A stretch of DNA of 64,000 bases from Congeria kusceri (taxonomy: Eukaryota; Mollusca; Bivalvia; Myida; Dreissenidae): positions 20,293,105 through 20,357,104 of the forward strand of contig CM051030.1 of NCBI GenBank assembly GCA_027627225.1, in the 5' to 3' direction. Below, in pieces: positions 46,767 to 56,919 of the stretch (position 1 is the stretch's first letter; every line of letters begins with the position of its first letter). Position numbers and translations under genes: made by a program. The notes beneath the pieces are model-generated. The model saw nothing but the letters and a program-made list of their open reading frames with translations, was not told where the DNA came from and made no database searches.

Positions 46767-47081
46767 GATCCATAAGTCTTTCGACCGAAAACGCGACGGT
46801 TGAAGTTGGAAGCAGATTGACATTAACATGCACAGATTTTCTGAAGAAATCTTCTGTTTTCAACTCTACTAACAAGGGAAAGCTTTGTGACTGTAAGGAG
46901 ATATCTAAGACCTGTCTTGTAGCTAATTCAACATTGTATAGTGCTTCATATAATATCTATACAAATTACAATGCATACACATGTACTGTGAAGAATTTTA
47001 CAAAGGAATATTGTGGAAGCTTTTCATGCTACGAGGCTGACAACGTAAGCAGGATTGACATCGTAAACATACGCTGTGTCA
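46767..47081 (+). CDS. Cys-rich Ig-like domain exon of the second receptor gene
   Basis: A 315-nt exon, phase 1 at both ends (acceptor CATTTCAG, donor GTCA|GTAAGT), fully open. It reads SISLSTENATVEVGSRLTLT with the B-strand Cys, then KGKLCDCKEISKTC, YNAYTCTVKNFTKEYC and GSFSCYEADNVS (F strand), ending DIVNIRC. The fold is Ig-like by its ends, but the C-strand Trp is missing. Eight cysteines and five N-glycosylation sequons suggest extra disulfides and a heavily glycosylated, secreted or cell-surface domain. It joins in frame to the leader at 35138. The exons at 14642 and 24381 would also fit. Downstream exons are not found in the window. Confidence 0.8.
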
Positions 47082-47479
47082 GTAAGTATATAAGTGTATG
47101 TTAGGATAGATTAGAAATACTCAACACGGTATTGTTATTATGTACATAAAATGAAAGAAGCTTACAAAATGTCATATTTTTAGTTGTTGAGTGAAAAGCA
47201 AAAAGTATGTTAGATAATATAAACAACACGAGCTATTTATCTATAAACAGTCAAAACGTAATACTTCGAATTGCAATAGTACGAAATGATGGGATACTAT
47301 CAACAAGGCTGCTGGTCCCGTCCGTTTTCCTTTTATGTTTAACTACAAAAGATGCAATACTATGAATTCGCAATACTACGAAAGATGCGTTACTACAAAC
47401 ACACTTTCCGGTCCCATCATAATGTCTATATCGAAATTTTAACGCATTACTCCGAATAATATTTAACAGAGACTTCACA
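47082..47479. other. Intron, nothing recognised
   Basis: Contains short words such as AATACTA(C/T)GAA repeated on the plus strand (47265-47395), probably low-complexity drift. No exon is seen. Confidence 0.4.
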
Positions 47480-47713
47480 CTTTGTGTGTCGCCAGAACAG
47501 GAGACATTTAGAGGTTACTTATGGCTGCGTCAGCGGCGGTTGCGGCGGTGTTGTTGGCGGCAGTGGTGTCCCCTTCAGTTTGTGCAGACAATAACTTGAG
47601 AAGTTTTTGTTTAATCATTATGAAACTTTAGGGAAGTGTTAGCAGGCATAAAATGAAGATTAAGTTTGATTTGCGGCTTATTTGTTTGTATCATACTTGA
47701 GTTATGTCCCTTT
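47480..47713 (+). repeat. 5' fragment of another element family
   Basis: TGTGTGTCGCCAGAACAGGA, then a GCGG-rich stretch (GCGTCAGCGGCGGTTGCGGC) and GAGTTATGTCCC, directly abutting the next element. It looks like the head of an array element truncated by that insertion. Confidence 0.4.
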
Positions 47714-49555
47714 TTAGCTCACCTTGTGCTCAGGTGAGCTTTTGTGATCGCCTGTTGTCCGTCGTGCGTGCGTCGGCAAGATTTAATTCAAACAACATCT
47801 CCTTCTGAACACTTGGCAGATTGTTATCAAACTTCACAGGAATAATCCTTGGGTGGACCTCTTTCAAACTTTCCGGTCCGCTGTAGGTCACCAGAGCTAA
47901 AATTAAATTAAAAAGTGAAAACGTAAAAAATATTCTCCTATGAAACCTCAAGGCTCAGAGTGTTCATATTTCATAAGTGACATCCTCTAGTGGTCCTCTA
48001 CAAAAATTGTCCAAATTATGCCTCGGGGGCAAAATGGGCCACACCTCTGGGTCACATGCTTTATATAGAGATTTTGTATTTGGTATGTATCATCCTATAG
48101 TGGTCATCTTCAAAGATTGTTCAAATTATGCCTCTGGGGTCAAAACGGGCCACGCCCTGGGGGTCACATAGCTTATATAGAATATATAGCAGAATGACTT
48201 TAAAAATCTCCTCTGAAAGCGTAAGGCCCATAGGTTTCATATTTGATTCGTGGCATTTTCTAGTGTTCCTCTACAAAGATTGTTGAAATAATGCCACTGG
48301 GGTTAACACGGGCCACGCTTTGGGGCCATATGGTTTATATGGACTATACTGCAAAATGACTTAAAAAATCTTCTCTGTCACCGCAAGGTGCAGAGATTTA
48401 TTATTGGTATGTATCATCCTGTTATGCCCCTGGGGTCACATGGTTTATATAGAATAAATATCTAAACAACTTTTAAAATCTTCTCCTCTGAAACTGCAAG
48501 ACCCAGAGGTTTCGTATTTGGTATGTTACATCCTATAGTGGCCCTCTACAAAGATTGTTGAAATTATGCTCCTGGGGTCAAAAGATGCCACGCCACAGGG
48601 GTCACATGGTTTCTGTAGTATATATAGCTAAATGACTTTAAAAAATCTCCTGAAACCGCTAGCCCCAGAGGTTTCCTATTTGGTATGTATCATCATATTG
48701 TGGTCCTCTATAAAGATTGTTCAAACTATGCCCCTGGGGTCAAAACTGGCCACGCCCCGAAGGTCACATGGTTTATGTAGAATAAATAGCAAACGACTTT
48801 AAAAATCTCTGTAACTGCAAGGCCCAAAGGTTTAGTATTTGGTAGGTAAAATCCTACAGTGATCCTCTACAAAGATTAATCAAATTATGCCCCTGGGATT
48901 TAAAGTGGCCACGCCCTGGGGTCACATGGATAATATATACTTAAATAGCAAAATCACTTTTAAAGTCTTCTGCTCTGAAACCGCAAGGGCCAACGGTTTC
49001 ATAGTTGGTATGTAACATTGTATAGTGGTCTTTTACAAAGATTGTTGAAATGATTCACGTGGGGTTTAAAACTGGCTATGCAACGTGGGTCACATCGTTT
49101 ATATAGACTTAAAAAGCAAAATGACTTTTAAAATCTTCTTCTCTGAAACCACAAGGCCCAGAGGTTTCATATTTGGTATGTAACATTGTATCGTGGTTCT
49201 CTACAAAGATTGTTCAAATGATGCCCTGGGGTTGAAACTAGCCACACCCTTGGGGTCACAATTTTTATATAGACTTAAATAGCAAAATGACTTTAAGAAG
49301 AATCTCCTCTGAAACCCGCTAGGCCCAGTGGTTTAATATTTGGTTTGTAATATTTTATAGTTGACCTCTACAAATGTTGTTCAAATTATACTTCAGGGGT
49401 GGAAAGTGGCCATGCCCTGTGGGTCACATCGTTTATATAGACTATACAAATCTACTCCTGAAACTGCAAGGCCAGATCTTTATACTCTTGTTATAAGTCA
49501 TTATGATGCCTTTAACTAAAGTGAGTGACCTAGGGCCATCGTGGCCCTCTTGTTT
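47714..49555 (+). mobile_element. Helitron-like element, about 12-13 units of 140-165 bp
   Basis: The 5' end is TTTTTAGCTCACCTTGTGCT followed by CAGGTGAGCTTTTGTGATCG. Units have CTCTACAAAGATTGTTCAAA, TTATGCCCCTGGGGTCAAAA, GGTCACATGGTTTATATAGA and CTCCTCTGAAACCGCAAGGC. The 3' end is GTGACCTAGGGCCATCGTGG then CCCTCTTGTTT. Same family as the arrays at 56925, 61199 and 62889. There is no transposase, so it is non-autonomous. Confidence 0.8.
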
Positions 49556-51245
49556 AAACCGATTGTATTTCAACCTTTGAAAATCTCTTCAACCACTAAA
49601 CCAAATTTCAAAATAATTTTCCTTATATAACATTTTTTTAACACTTTGAGCATCTTCCTTGCAACCACTTTTGAGATTTTAATAATAGTTCACAGAAATG
49701 TTCCTTCCATGACTTCACCAATTTCCTCCAAATTATTTCAGTTTGTTATTTAAAAACATTCCCGTCTGAGTGGGCATGACAGTTATCCTCATTTGGCTAT
49801 TTGAACTAAGCCGAATTAAAGAACTTTGAAAAATCTTTTTGTTTGAATCCACTGGTGGGATTTGAAATAATTATGCATAAATGCATCCTTTATTCCTGAA
49901 TTTGTCCAATCATAAAAAATCACCAATACGCATGGCTTCTAGAGGACGGGGCGATCTTTTCTTATAATTTTATGTCTCTGTTGAAAACTTTGAAAATCTT
50001 CTTGTCTGACACCACCTGATTGATTTGGAAATCAATTTCAGGGATAGCAAATTTATTTGTCTTTATTGCGGAGGTTGTCCCACAGCATGAACGGGCAAGT
50101 GAAAATGTGACAGAATTTAAAGCAGTAAAAGCTGTCAAAACATCAAACGTACCTGGTCAATTATTTCACATGGTTTTTGCTCTATGTTGTTACTCTAATT
50201 AAGTGGCCATGTTATCAATTAATAGACAATAATCTACTTAACACCTCAAAGGGTGTAGTCAAGTGGCAACTGATTGGACAATTTGGTTTATTTAGCTTTT
50301 TTACTGTTTATTCTAATAAATGTATTATTAAAACCATGCAATTAGTTACTGGTTTTTGCAGTGTTCAGTTTATACTATTTTTGGATGATAAGAATAAGAA
50401 GGACAAAAAATGGAACTGAAACAATCGTCCAGTTTAGACAGTAAATTGGTTTTCAGTGGGTTCATTTAGACAGGCTTCACTATAAATATTTATTCTACAA
50501 ACAAGTTGCAAACGACTTTAAAAAAAACAGACAAGTAAGGCAATATCAGACATATAATATTATTATATATTCTCAACCCTTGACTTTACAGAAATCTTCC
50601 TTGGGTGACCCTCTACCGGAATCAGTAAGAAAGCCCCCCCGGACAAAAGCCCGCTCATTGTTTTTCACACCCTGAGCATAAGCCCGCTCGTTGAAATTAA
50701 ACCTCAGACAAATGCCCGCATGTGATATGATTGACTGCAGTATTTGGAATTACGTGCGACATACTAATTTATGAATTTTACTGCCGTTTATGCATGCACT
50801 AAATTTGTGTTATATTGCCACAGTTAGGTGTAATTTCAACGAGCTGGTACTTTCTGGGTGGTCAAAATTACAAGCAGGCTTATGTCCTGGTTGTGAAAAA
50901 CAGTGCGGGATTTTTTTTAAGGGATGACTTTTGTCTGTAATTGCCTCTACCATATTCTTTAAAATTATTATGAATTCACAAAATATTAGCAACACTATTC
51001 CTCCTTTGACAAATTGAAAATGTGGAACAATTTCCTGTTAGAAACCAGTTTTTATCTCAAGATTATTTCAAAGAAACGTTCATTGAGTGACCAAAATATT
51101 CAGACTTATTAAAAGACATTGTTGTTTTCTGTTATTGTCAAAATTTTACTTCAAACGATCTAAACAGCCAATTAAACTTGTACAATCCACTGTGGCTCAT
51201 TAAACTAAGGTTAGGGGCCTACGGCCATCTTGGTCCTCTTGTTCC
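49556..51245 (+). mobile_element. Older Helitron-like element, 160-bp units, with insertions
   Basis: Diverged units (AACTTTGAAAATCTTCTTGT; AATGTTCCTTCCATGACTTC; CATTCCCGTCTGAGTGG) relate to 45790-46335. It ends TTAGGGGCCTACGGCCATCT then TGGTCCTCTTGTT. It is interrupted by unrelated sequence (50190-50560) and by the inverted-repeat MITE at 50630. Confidence 0.55.
50630..50935. mobile_element. MITE with long imperfect inverted repeats
   Basis: The left arm (GGACAAAAGCCCGCTCATTG, TTTTTCACACCC, CATAAGCCCGCTCGTTGAAA) is mirrored by the right arm, whose complement reads CCCGCACTGTTTTTCACAAC, CATAAGCCTGCTTG. The arms span most of the roughly 300 bp, leaving a small centre, so the transcript would fold back. 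Confidence 0.7.
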
Positions 51246-51690
51246 AGAGTAAGGCTAAGATAACACTAAAGTGGTTTTGTTGACACCAGGGCCAGATCCC
51301 ATCACTATTATTATTTTAAAACCAATAAAAACTGTTGCTTCTTGTTACTAACATGCACGTTTTATTATTATCATTATGATTGTTATTATTCAAACTGTGC
51401 ACAACTTTTAAAACTGTATTGTGTTTTATGATATTAAGGACAATGCGTTTTTTATACCGTTACTTGAATTGTATGGTTTTTTATTTATTTTGTAGGTCAT
51501 GATTACTAAAAGATAATTAGAATTAGAATTTGTTAGCAACTGTTAACTAATTTTTAACAAACAGTTATGATAAAAAATCATGAATAGAAAGCTATAATGT
51601 TTTGACTCATGACAGTTTTCCATTAATTTTTACACTGGAGTTTGAACAGATTTCAGCGGAAAGTCGAAAACCTTTCAATATAATGCTTAA
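51246..51690. other. Spacer, nothing recognised
   Basis: AT-rich sequence with no exon seen. Confidence 0.5.
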
Positions 51691-51692
51691 TA

Positions 51693-52340
51693 CAGTAGAT
51701 TCCACTTAATTGAATATCAGATAATTTGATATTTCGCTTAATTGAATACAGATTAAAAACACCAAACCATTTGCATTCATTCCCATTGTAAAAACACCGC
51801 ATAATCTGAAAATATGGTGTCCTCCGGTTAATTGAATAGCCACTTATCAGTTGTAGGCGTATAGTCCGCTCGATAATCTCATAATCTCCGAGGATACGTA
51901 TCAAGATACTTATCATTTGGCAAGTTTTGACAGTCACGCTTCTATGACCGCTTTTGTTATCATTTCACACCACGCATGAATGCAGCGTCTGTTGAATGTC
52001 ACATGACTAATAGGTGTAATTTGCGGGTCAAGTACAGCGCAGACACATCTAGAAAGCAATGTAGCCTGTTAGTGATTATTACAAGTGAATTATTTTTCAA
52101 ATGCACCGTATAATGGATAACAAACATCTATGAACGCTTTTCTGCATATTGATTATCATTCTAAAGTGTGAAACATTTTGTTACATGCATTATATCATCA
52201 AAATGGATTAAATAAGATCATAACATATCTAATTAACATTGAAATAATTGAAATGTGACTGATTCTGCATATATGAATACTCCGGTCATTTGAATATTCG
52301 GACGTGACAAATGGGGTATTCAATTAAGCGGAATCTACTG
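51693..52340. mobile_element. pogo/Tigger-like MITE, 648 bp, TA target duplication
   Basis: Terminal inverted repeats of about 24 bp (CAGTAGATTCCACTTAATTG at the left; CAATTAAGCGGAATCTACTG at the right) are flanked by TA on both sides (51691-51692, 52341-52342). CAG(T) ends, TTAATTGAATA words and TA duplication are typical of pogo-type Tc1/mariner elements. No transposase frame is present. Confidence 0.8.
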
Positions 52341-52450
52341 TATTACATTTTGCAGACTTAACATTTTAATAAGTACAATAATACAATTTTATCACTTATT
52401 GGTTAAACAAAGTTTATAAAAGCAGAATGATTTAAGTAAAATAACAGTTT

Positions 52451-54780
52451 TTAGCTCAACTTTTCAAAGAAAAGGCAAGCTATTCTACTCGCCCCGGCGT
52501 CGGCGTCCGAGCTAGGTTAAAGTTTTTCAGTAAGCTAATTTCTCAGGAATGGCTTGAGGGATGTTATTTAAACTTCAAACATTTATTTCCCACATTAAAA
52601 TGAACCTATAGGCCAAGTTTGGTAACTCTAGGTTTGAGATTTGTCAAAATTATGGGCCTTTTTACACTAAATTAGAAATTTTATATAAGCTATATGGACA
52701 GGTTCAAGCTTTTCGGTAAGCTGGTTTCTCAGGAATTGTTTGAGGGATTTCATTCAAATTTAGAACACCTATTTCCGATATTAAAATGAGCTAATAGGCC
52801 AATTTTGATAACTCTAGTTAGAAATTTATCAAAATTGTGGGCTTTTTATACTTAGACATTTTACATATAAGTTATATGGACCGGTTAAAGTTTTTCGGTA
52901 AGCTAGTTTCTCGACTGTTCGTTTCTGCTCTCTAACTCTAGAACGGATTAAGCTATTGCTATGAAACTTCAAACATAGATACGTTATAGCAAGACCTTGC
53001 TTGGGATGGCATATGGGGTGGGTGGGGGTCAAGGTTAAGGTCACTGTTACTAAAAATAGAAAAACGGTTTCCGCTCAATGACTTGAGAATGTATTGAAAT
53101 ATTTTAATAACACTTAAAACATAGATACTTTATTTCAAGACCTCACTTGGGATTGCATATGGGGTGGTTGTGGTCAAGGTCAAGGTCAAGGTCACTGCTA
53201 CTAAAACTTGAAAAACGGCTTCTGCTCAATAACTTGAGAACGCATTGAGATATTTTAATGAAACTTAAAACATGGATGCCTTACATGTATATCGAGACCT
53301 GGCTTAGGATTGCATATGGGGTGGGTTGGGTCAAGGTCACTGTTAGTAAAAATAGAAAAACGGTTTCTGCTAAATGACTTGAGATCGCATTGAGATATTT
53401 TAATGAAACTTTATACATACATACCTTATATCGAGACCTCGCTTGGGATTGCATATGGGTTGGTGGGGTCAAGGTCACTGTTACTAAAAATAGAAAAACT
53501 GTTTCCGCTCAATAACTTGAGTATGCATTGAAATATTTAAATGAAACTTAATACATACATACCTTATATCGAGACCTCACGCGGGATTGCGTATAGTGTC
53601 AATGTCAAGGTCACTGTTACTAAAATAGAAAAACGGTTTCTGATCAATAGCTTGAGAATGCAGAGACCTTGCTTGGGATTGCATATGGGGTGTGTGGGGT
53701 AAAGGTGATTGTTACTAAAAATAGAAAAACGATTTCCGCTCAATAACTTGAGAACGCATTGAGATATTTTAATGAAACTTAAAACATGGATGCCTTACAT
53801 GTATATCGAGACCTGGCTTAGGATTGCATATGGGGTGGGTTGGGTCAAGGTCACTGTTAGTACAAATAGAAAAACGGTTTCTGCTAAATGACTTGAGATC
53901 GCATTGAGATATTTTAATGAAACTTTATACATACATACCTTATATCGAGACCTCGCTTGGGATTGCATATGGGGTTGGTGGGGTCAAGGTCACTGTTACT
54001 AAAAATAGAAAAACTGTTTCCGCTCAATAACTTGAGTATGCATTGAAATATTTAAATGAAACTTAATACATACATACCTTATATCGAGACCTCACGCGGG
54101 ATTGCGTATAGTGTCAAGGTCAAGGTCACTGTTACTAAAATAGAAAAACGGTTTCTGATCAATAACTTGAGAATGCAGAGACCTTGCTTGGGATTGCATG
54201 TGGGGTGGGTGGGGTAAAGGTGATTGTTACTAAAAATAGAAAAACGATTTCCGCTCAATAACTTGAGAACGCATTGAGATATTTTAATGAAACTGTATAC
54301 CTTATATGGAGACGTTACTTGGGATTGTATATAGAGAGGGCCGGGTCAAGGTCACCATTACCAAAAAAAATAATAAAATGGTTTCGTTCAATAGCTTGAG
54401 AACATATTAATATATTTTAATCAAACTTTATACTTCGATATCTTATATCTAAACATCGCTTGGGATTGCATATGGGGTGAGTGGGGTCAAGGTCACCGTT
54501 ACTAAAAACAGACAAACAGTTTAGGCTCAATAGCTTGAGAAGACACTGAGATTTTTAATGAAACTTAATAAATAGATACCTTATATCAAGGCCTCGCTTG
54601 GGATTGCATATGGGGTTGATGGGGTCAAGGTCAAGATCACCATAACTAAAGAATTTATTGATGTACTCACATTCATGCATTTCGTTCAAAAAATGTGGTT
54701 TTCGTAGAATTTCCATATGTCTTGTTTTAGAAACAAAATGCCAGTAACTCTGTCAAGCACAAGAAAAGTCGAGCACGCTG
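52451..54780 (+). mobile_element. Helitron-like element with a large 130-165-bp array
   Basis: Starts TTTTTAGCTCAACTTTTCAA. The first block (52500-52900) has units with TTTCTCAGGAATGGCTTGAG and AATAGGCCAATTTTGATAAC. From about 52930 come units with AACTTGAGAACGCATTGAGA and GAGACCTCGCTTGGGATTGC, as at 43255. A decayed terminus (GAGCACGCTGTCCTCCAGCG) is at about 54766. It contains the 514-bp higher-order duplication. Confidence 0.75.
53221..54248 (+). repeat. 514-bp higher-order duplication within the array
   Basis: The segment at 53221-53734 is repeated at 53735-54248. Landmarks such as CATGGATGCCTTACATGTAT (53271 and 53785) are 514 bases apart. I count only about five differences, far fewer than between neighbouring basic units, so the block duplicated recently as a multi-unit segment. 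Confidence 0.85.
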
Positions 54781-55671
54781 TCCTCCAGCGTTTATTTACC
54801 TTTGGGCGAAAGGTGGCTGGGCCCTTCAGACGGGGGATTTTAAGGCAAAAGGGGACTTGTTTTTATAGAAAAGCATTATAACATTTTTATATTCAATTTT
54901 GTTATAAAACATTAATTGATTGTTTTGCCACAAATTATAGCTCACGAACTTGGTTTATAAAAAAATTGCTGGGATTGTATTCAAAAACTCCTGTATCTGA
55001 GTCAATTTGTGTCCGATTTTTGTCAAGTTTTCATCAAAATAAAGCTTACATTCTGAGGGGAATTTAAAGGTAAACATAGGGGAAAAATATATACTTTTTT
55101 AGCAGGGTCATAGGGTCGAATTTTGGCCCCAAATTGTCCTTTGACAGCTCTAGTTTTCTTTTATTGTAAAATTAAAGAAAGTGCGTTACGACAGTTTTCG
55201 GTGTTTCGGTTTTTCGGTTCCAATTTGATTCCTTTAGGCCAAAAATAAACATATTTTGGTTCCCCTTCCCGACCCATGCAAAATAGGTTTGGGAATAAAA
55301 CATTTTCCTATTTTTTTACATTGATAAAGCAATTTATTCAATGCTATAACAATATGTACATGTTGATGTATAACAGACAGATTAAATTGACTACATTGTA
55401 AAATACATAATAATACTGCCGGTAATCATGGATGTACTGCTTGTAATATTTGTTATATTCTTTATATTTAATAAATGAGAACAAATCATAATGTATTAAA
55501 GAGAAGGGACTTTACATGATAATTGGAACACAATGCAATGACAAGTACAGACAAATTTCAAGAGTCAAATTTATTTATCCTAATGTGTCCATATTCCGAT
55601 GTCCATAAGAAACTAATCAATTAACAGACCTTCAGCGGACTTTGAAAACTGACAATAGCTACTAATTATAC
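54781..55671. other. Spacer with fragments of another element
   Basis: GGCGAAAGGTGGCTGGGCCC and a CCTTTGACAGCTCTAG terminus at about 55139 suggest the remnant of an element with the hairpin-CTCTTGTT type of end. No gene is seen. Confidence 0.4.
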
Positions 55672-56645
55672 CCCTACAAACGAAGTTTATGGGGGGTATA
55701 TAGGAGTGAGCTTGTCGGTCCTTCAGTCTGTTGGTTGTTCGTTTCCAGATGATAACTGAAGAAAGGCTTCACATATTCAAATAATTTTTGGTACACATGT
55801 GTAACATCATAGAATACGGGTCAAGTTCCATGTTGTTTACAAACCACTAAATTTTGACTGAGTTATGCCCCTTTTCGACTTAAAATTCCATAAAAACATG
55901 GTTTCTGCATAATAACTCAAGGAAGGTTTGACATATTCAAATAATTTTTTGGTACACATGTGTAACATCATAGAAAACTTTGGTTACAAACCACTAAATT
56001 TTGACAGAGTAATGGCCCCTTTTAGACTTAAAATTCCATTAAAACATGATTTACGGACGATAACTCAAGACTGGCTTGACATATTGAAATAATTCTTGGT
56101 ATACATGTGTAGCATCATACAATATGGGTCAAGTTTGACTTTGGTTACAAACCACTAAATTTTAACAGTTAGGGCCCTTTATTTGACTTAAATTCCGTAA
56201 AAACATAGTTTTCTGACGATAACTCAACAATGGCTTGACATATTTAAATAATTATTGGTACACATGTGTAGCATCATAAAATACAGGTTTAGTTTGGCTT
56301 TGGTTACAAACCACTAAATTTTGACACAGTTATGGCCCCTTTTGGCTTAAATTCCCGAAAAACATGGACAATAACTAATGAAAGGCTTCACATATTTAAA
56401 TTATTTTTCGTACATAGACGTATCATCATAAAAGACAGATCAAGTTCAACTTTGGTTACAAACCACTTAATGTTGACAGAGTTATGGCGTCTATTGAAAT
56501 TAATTTTTTTCCAAATACACTGTTGACCATTCACAAATTAAAGCATTCTCTCTCTGTCCATGTCTTTCGTATGGATGCCATCGTTTTGTGACAAGGCCAT
56601 ATTGTGGGGGTATATCGGTCACTCATGTGACAATTCTAGTATTGA
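55672..56645 (+). mobile_element. Tandem-array element with short inverted ends
   Basis: Begins TATACCCCTACAAACGAAGT and ends GTGGGGGTATATCGGTCACT, so TATACCCC is mirrored at the ends. In between are five or six units of about 150 bp with GGTACACATGTGTAACATCA, GGTTACAAACCACTAAATTT and TGACAGAGTTATGGCCCC. Confidence 0.7.
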
Positions 56646-56919
56646 AATCATAACCAATTATCTATACCTAATTGTTATGATTAAAACATGCAAACATGTC
56701 CAACATATGGAAAATGTGTTTGCCAGTAACTTAAATCTGCCATCTTTAATTTGTTCCAAATTCCAATGACACACTGTAACATAAAACAAATTAGCTTGGC
56801 ATTGTTTTTCAACAGTGTTTCAGATTTATATTATCCATTCAAGAATTTTCAACATTGCAGACAAACTCAGGTAGAGCGTCATGCATTATTGTTTTTAGAA
56901 ATGTTGACACAATCGATTT
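56646..56919. other. Spacer, nothing recognised
   Basis: No gene or repeat is recognised. Confidence 0.5.
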
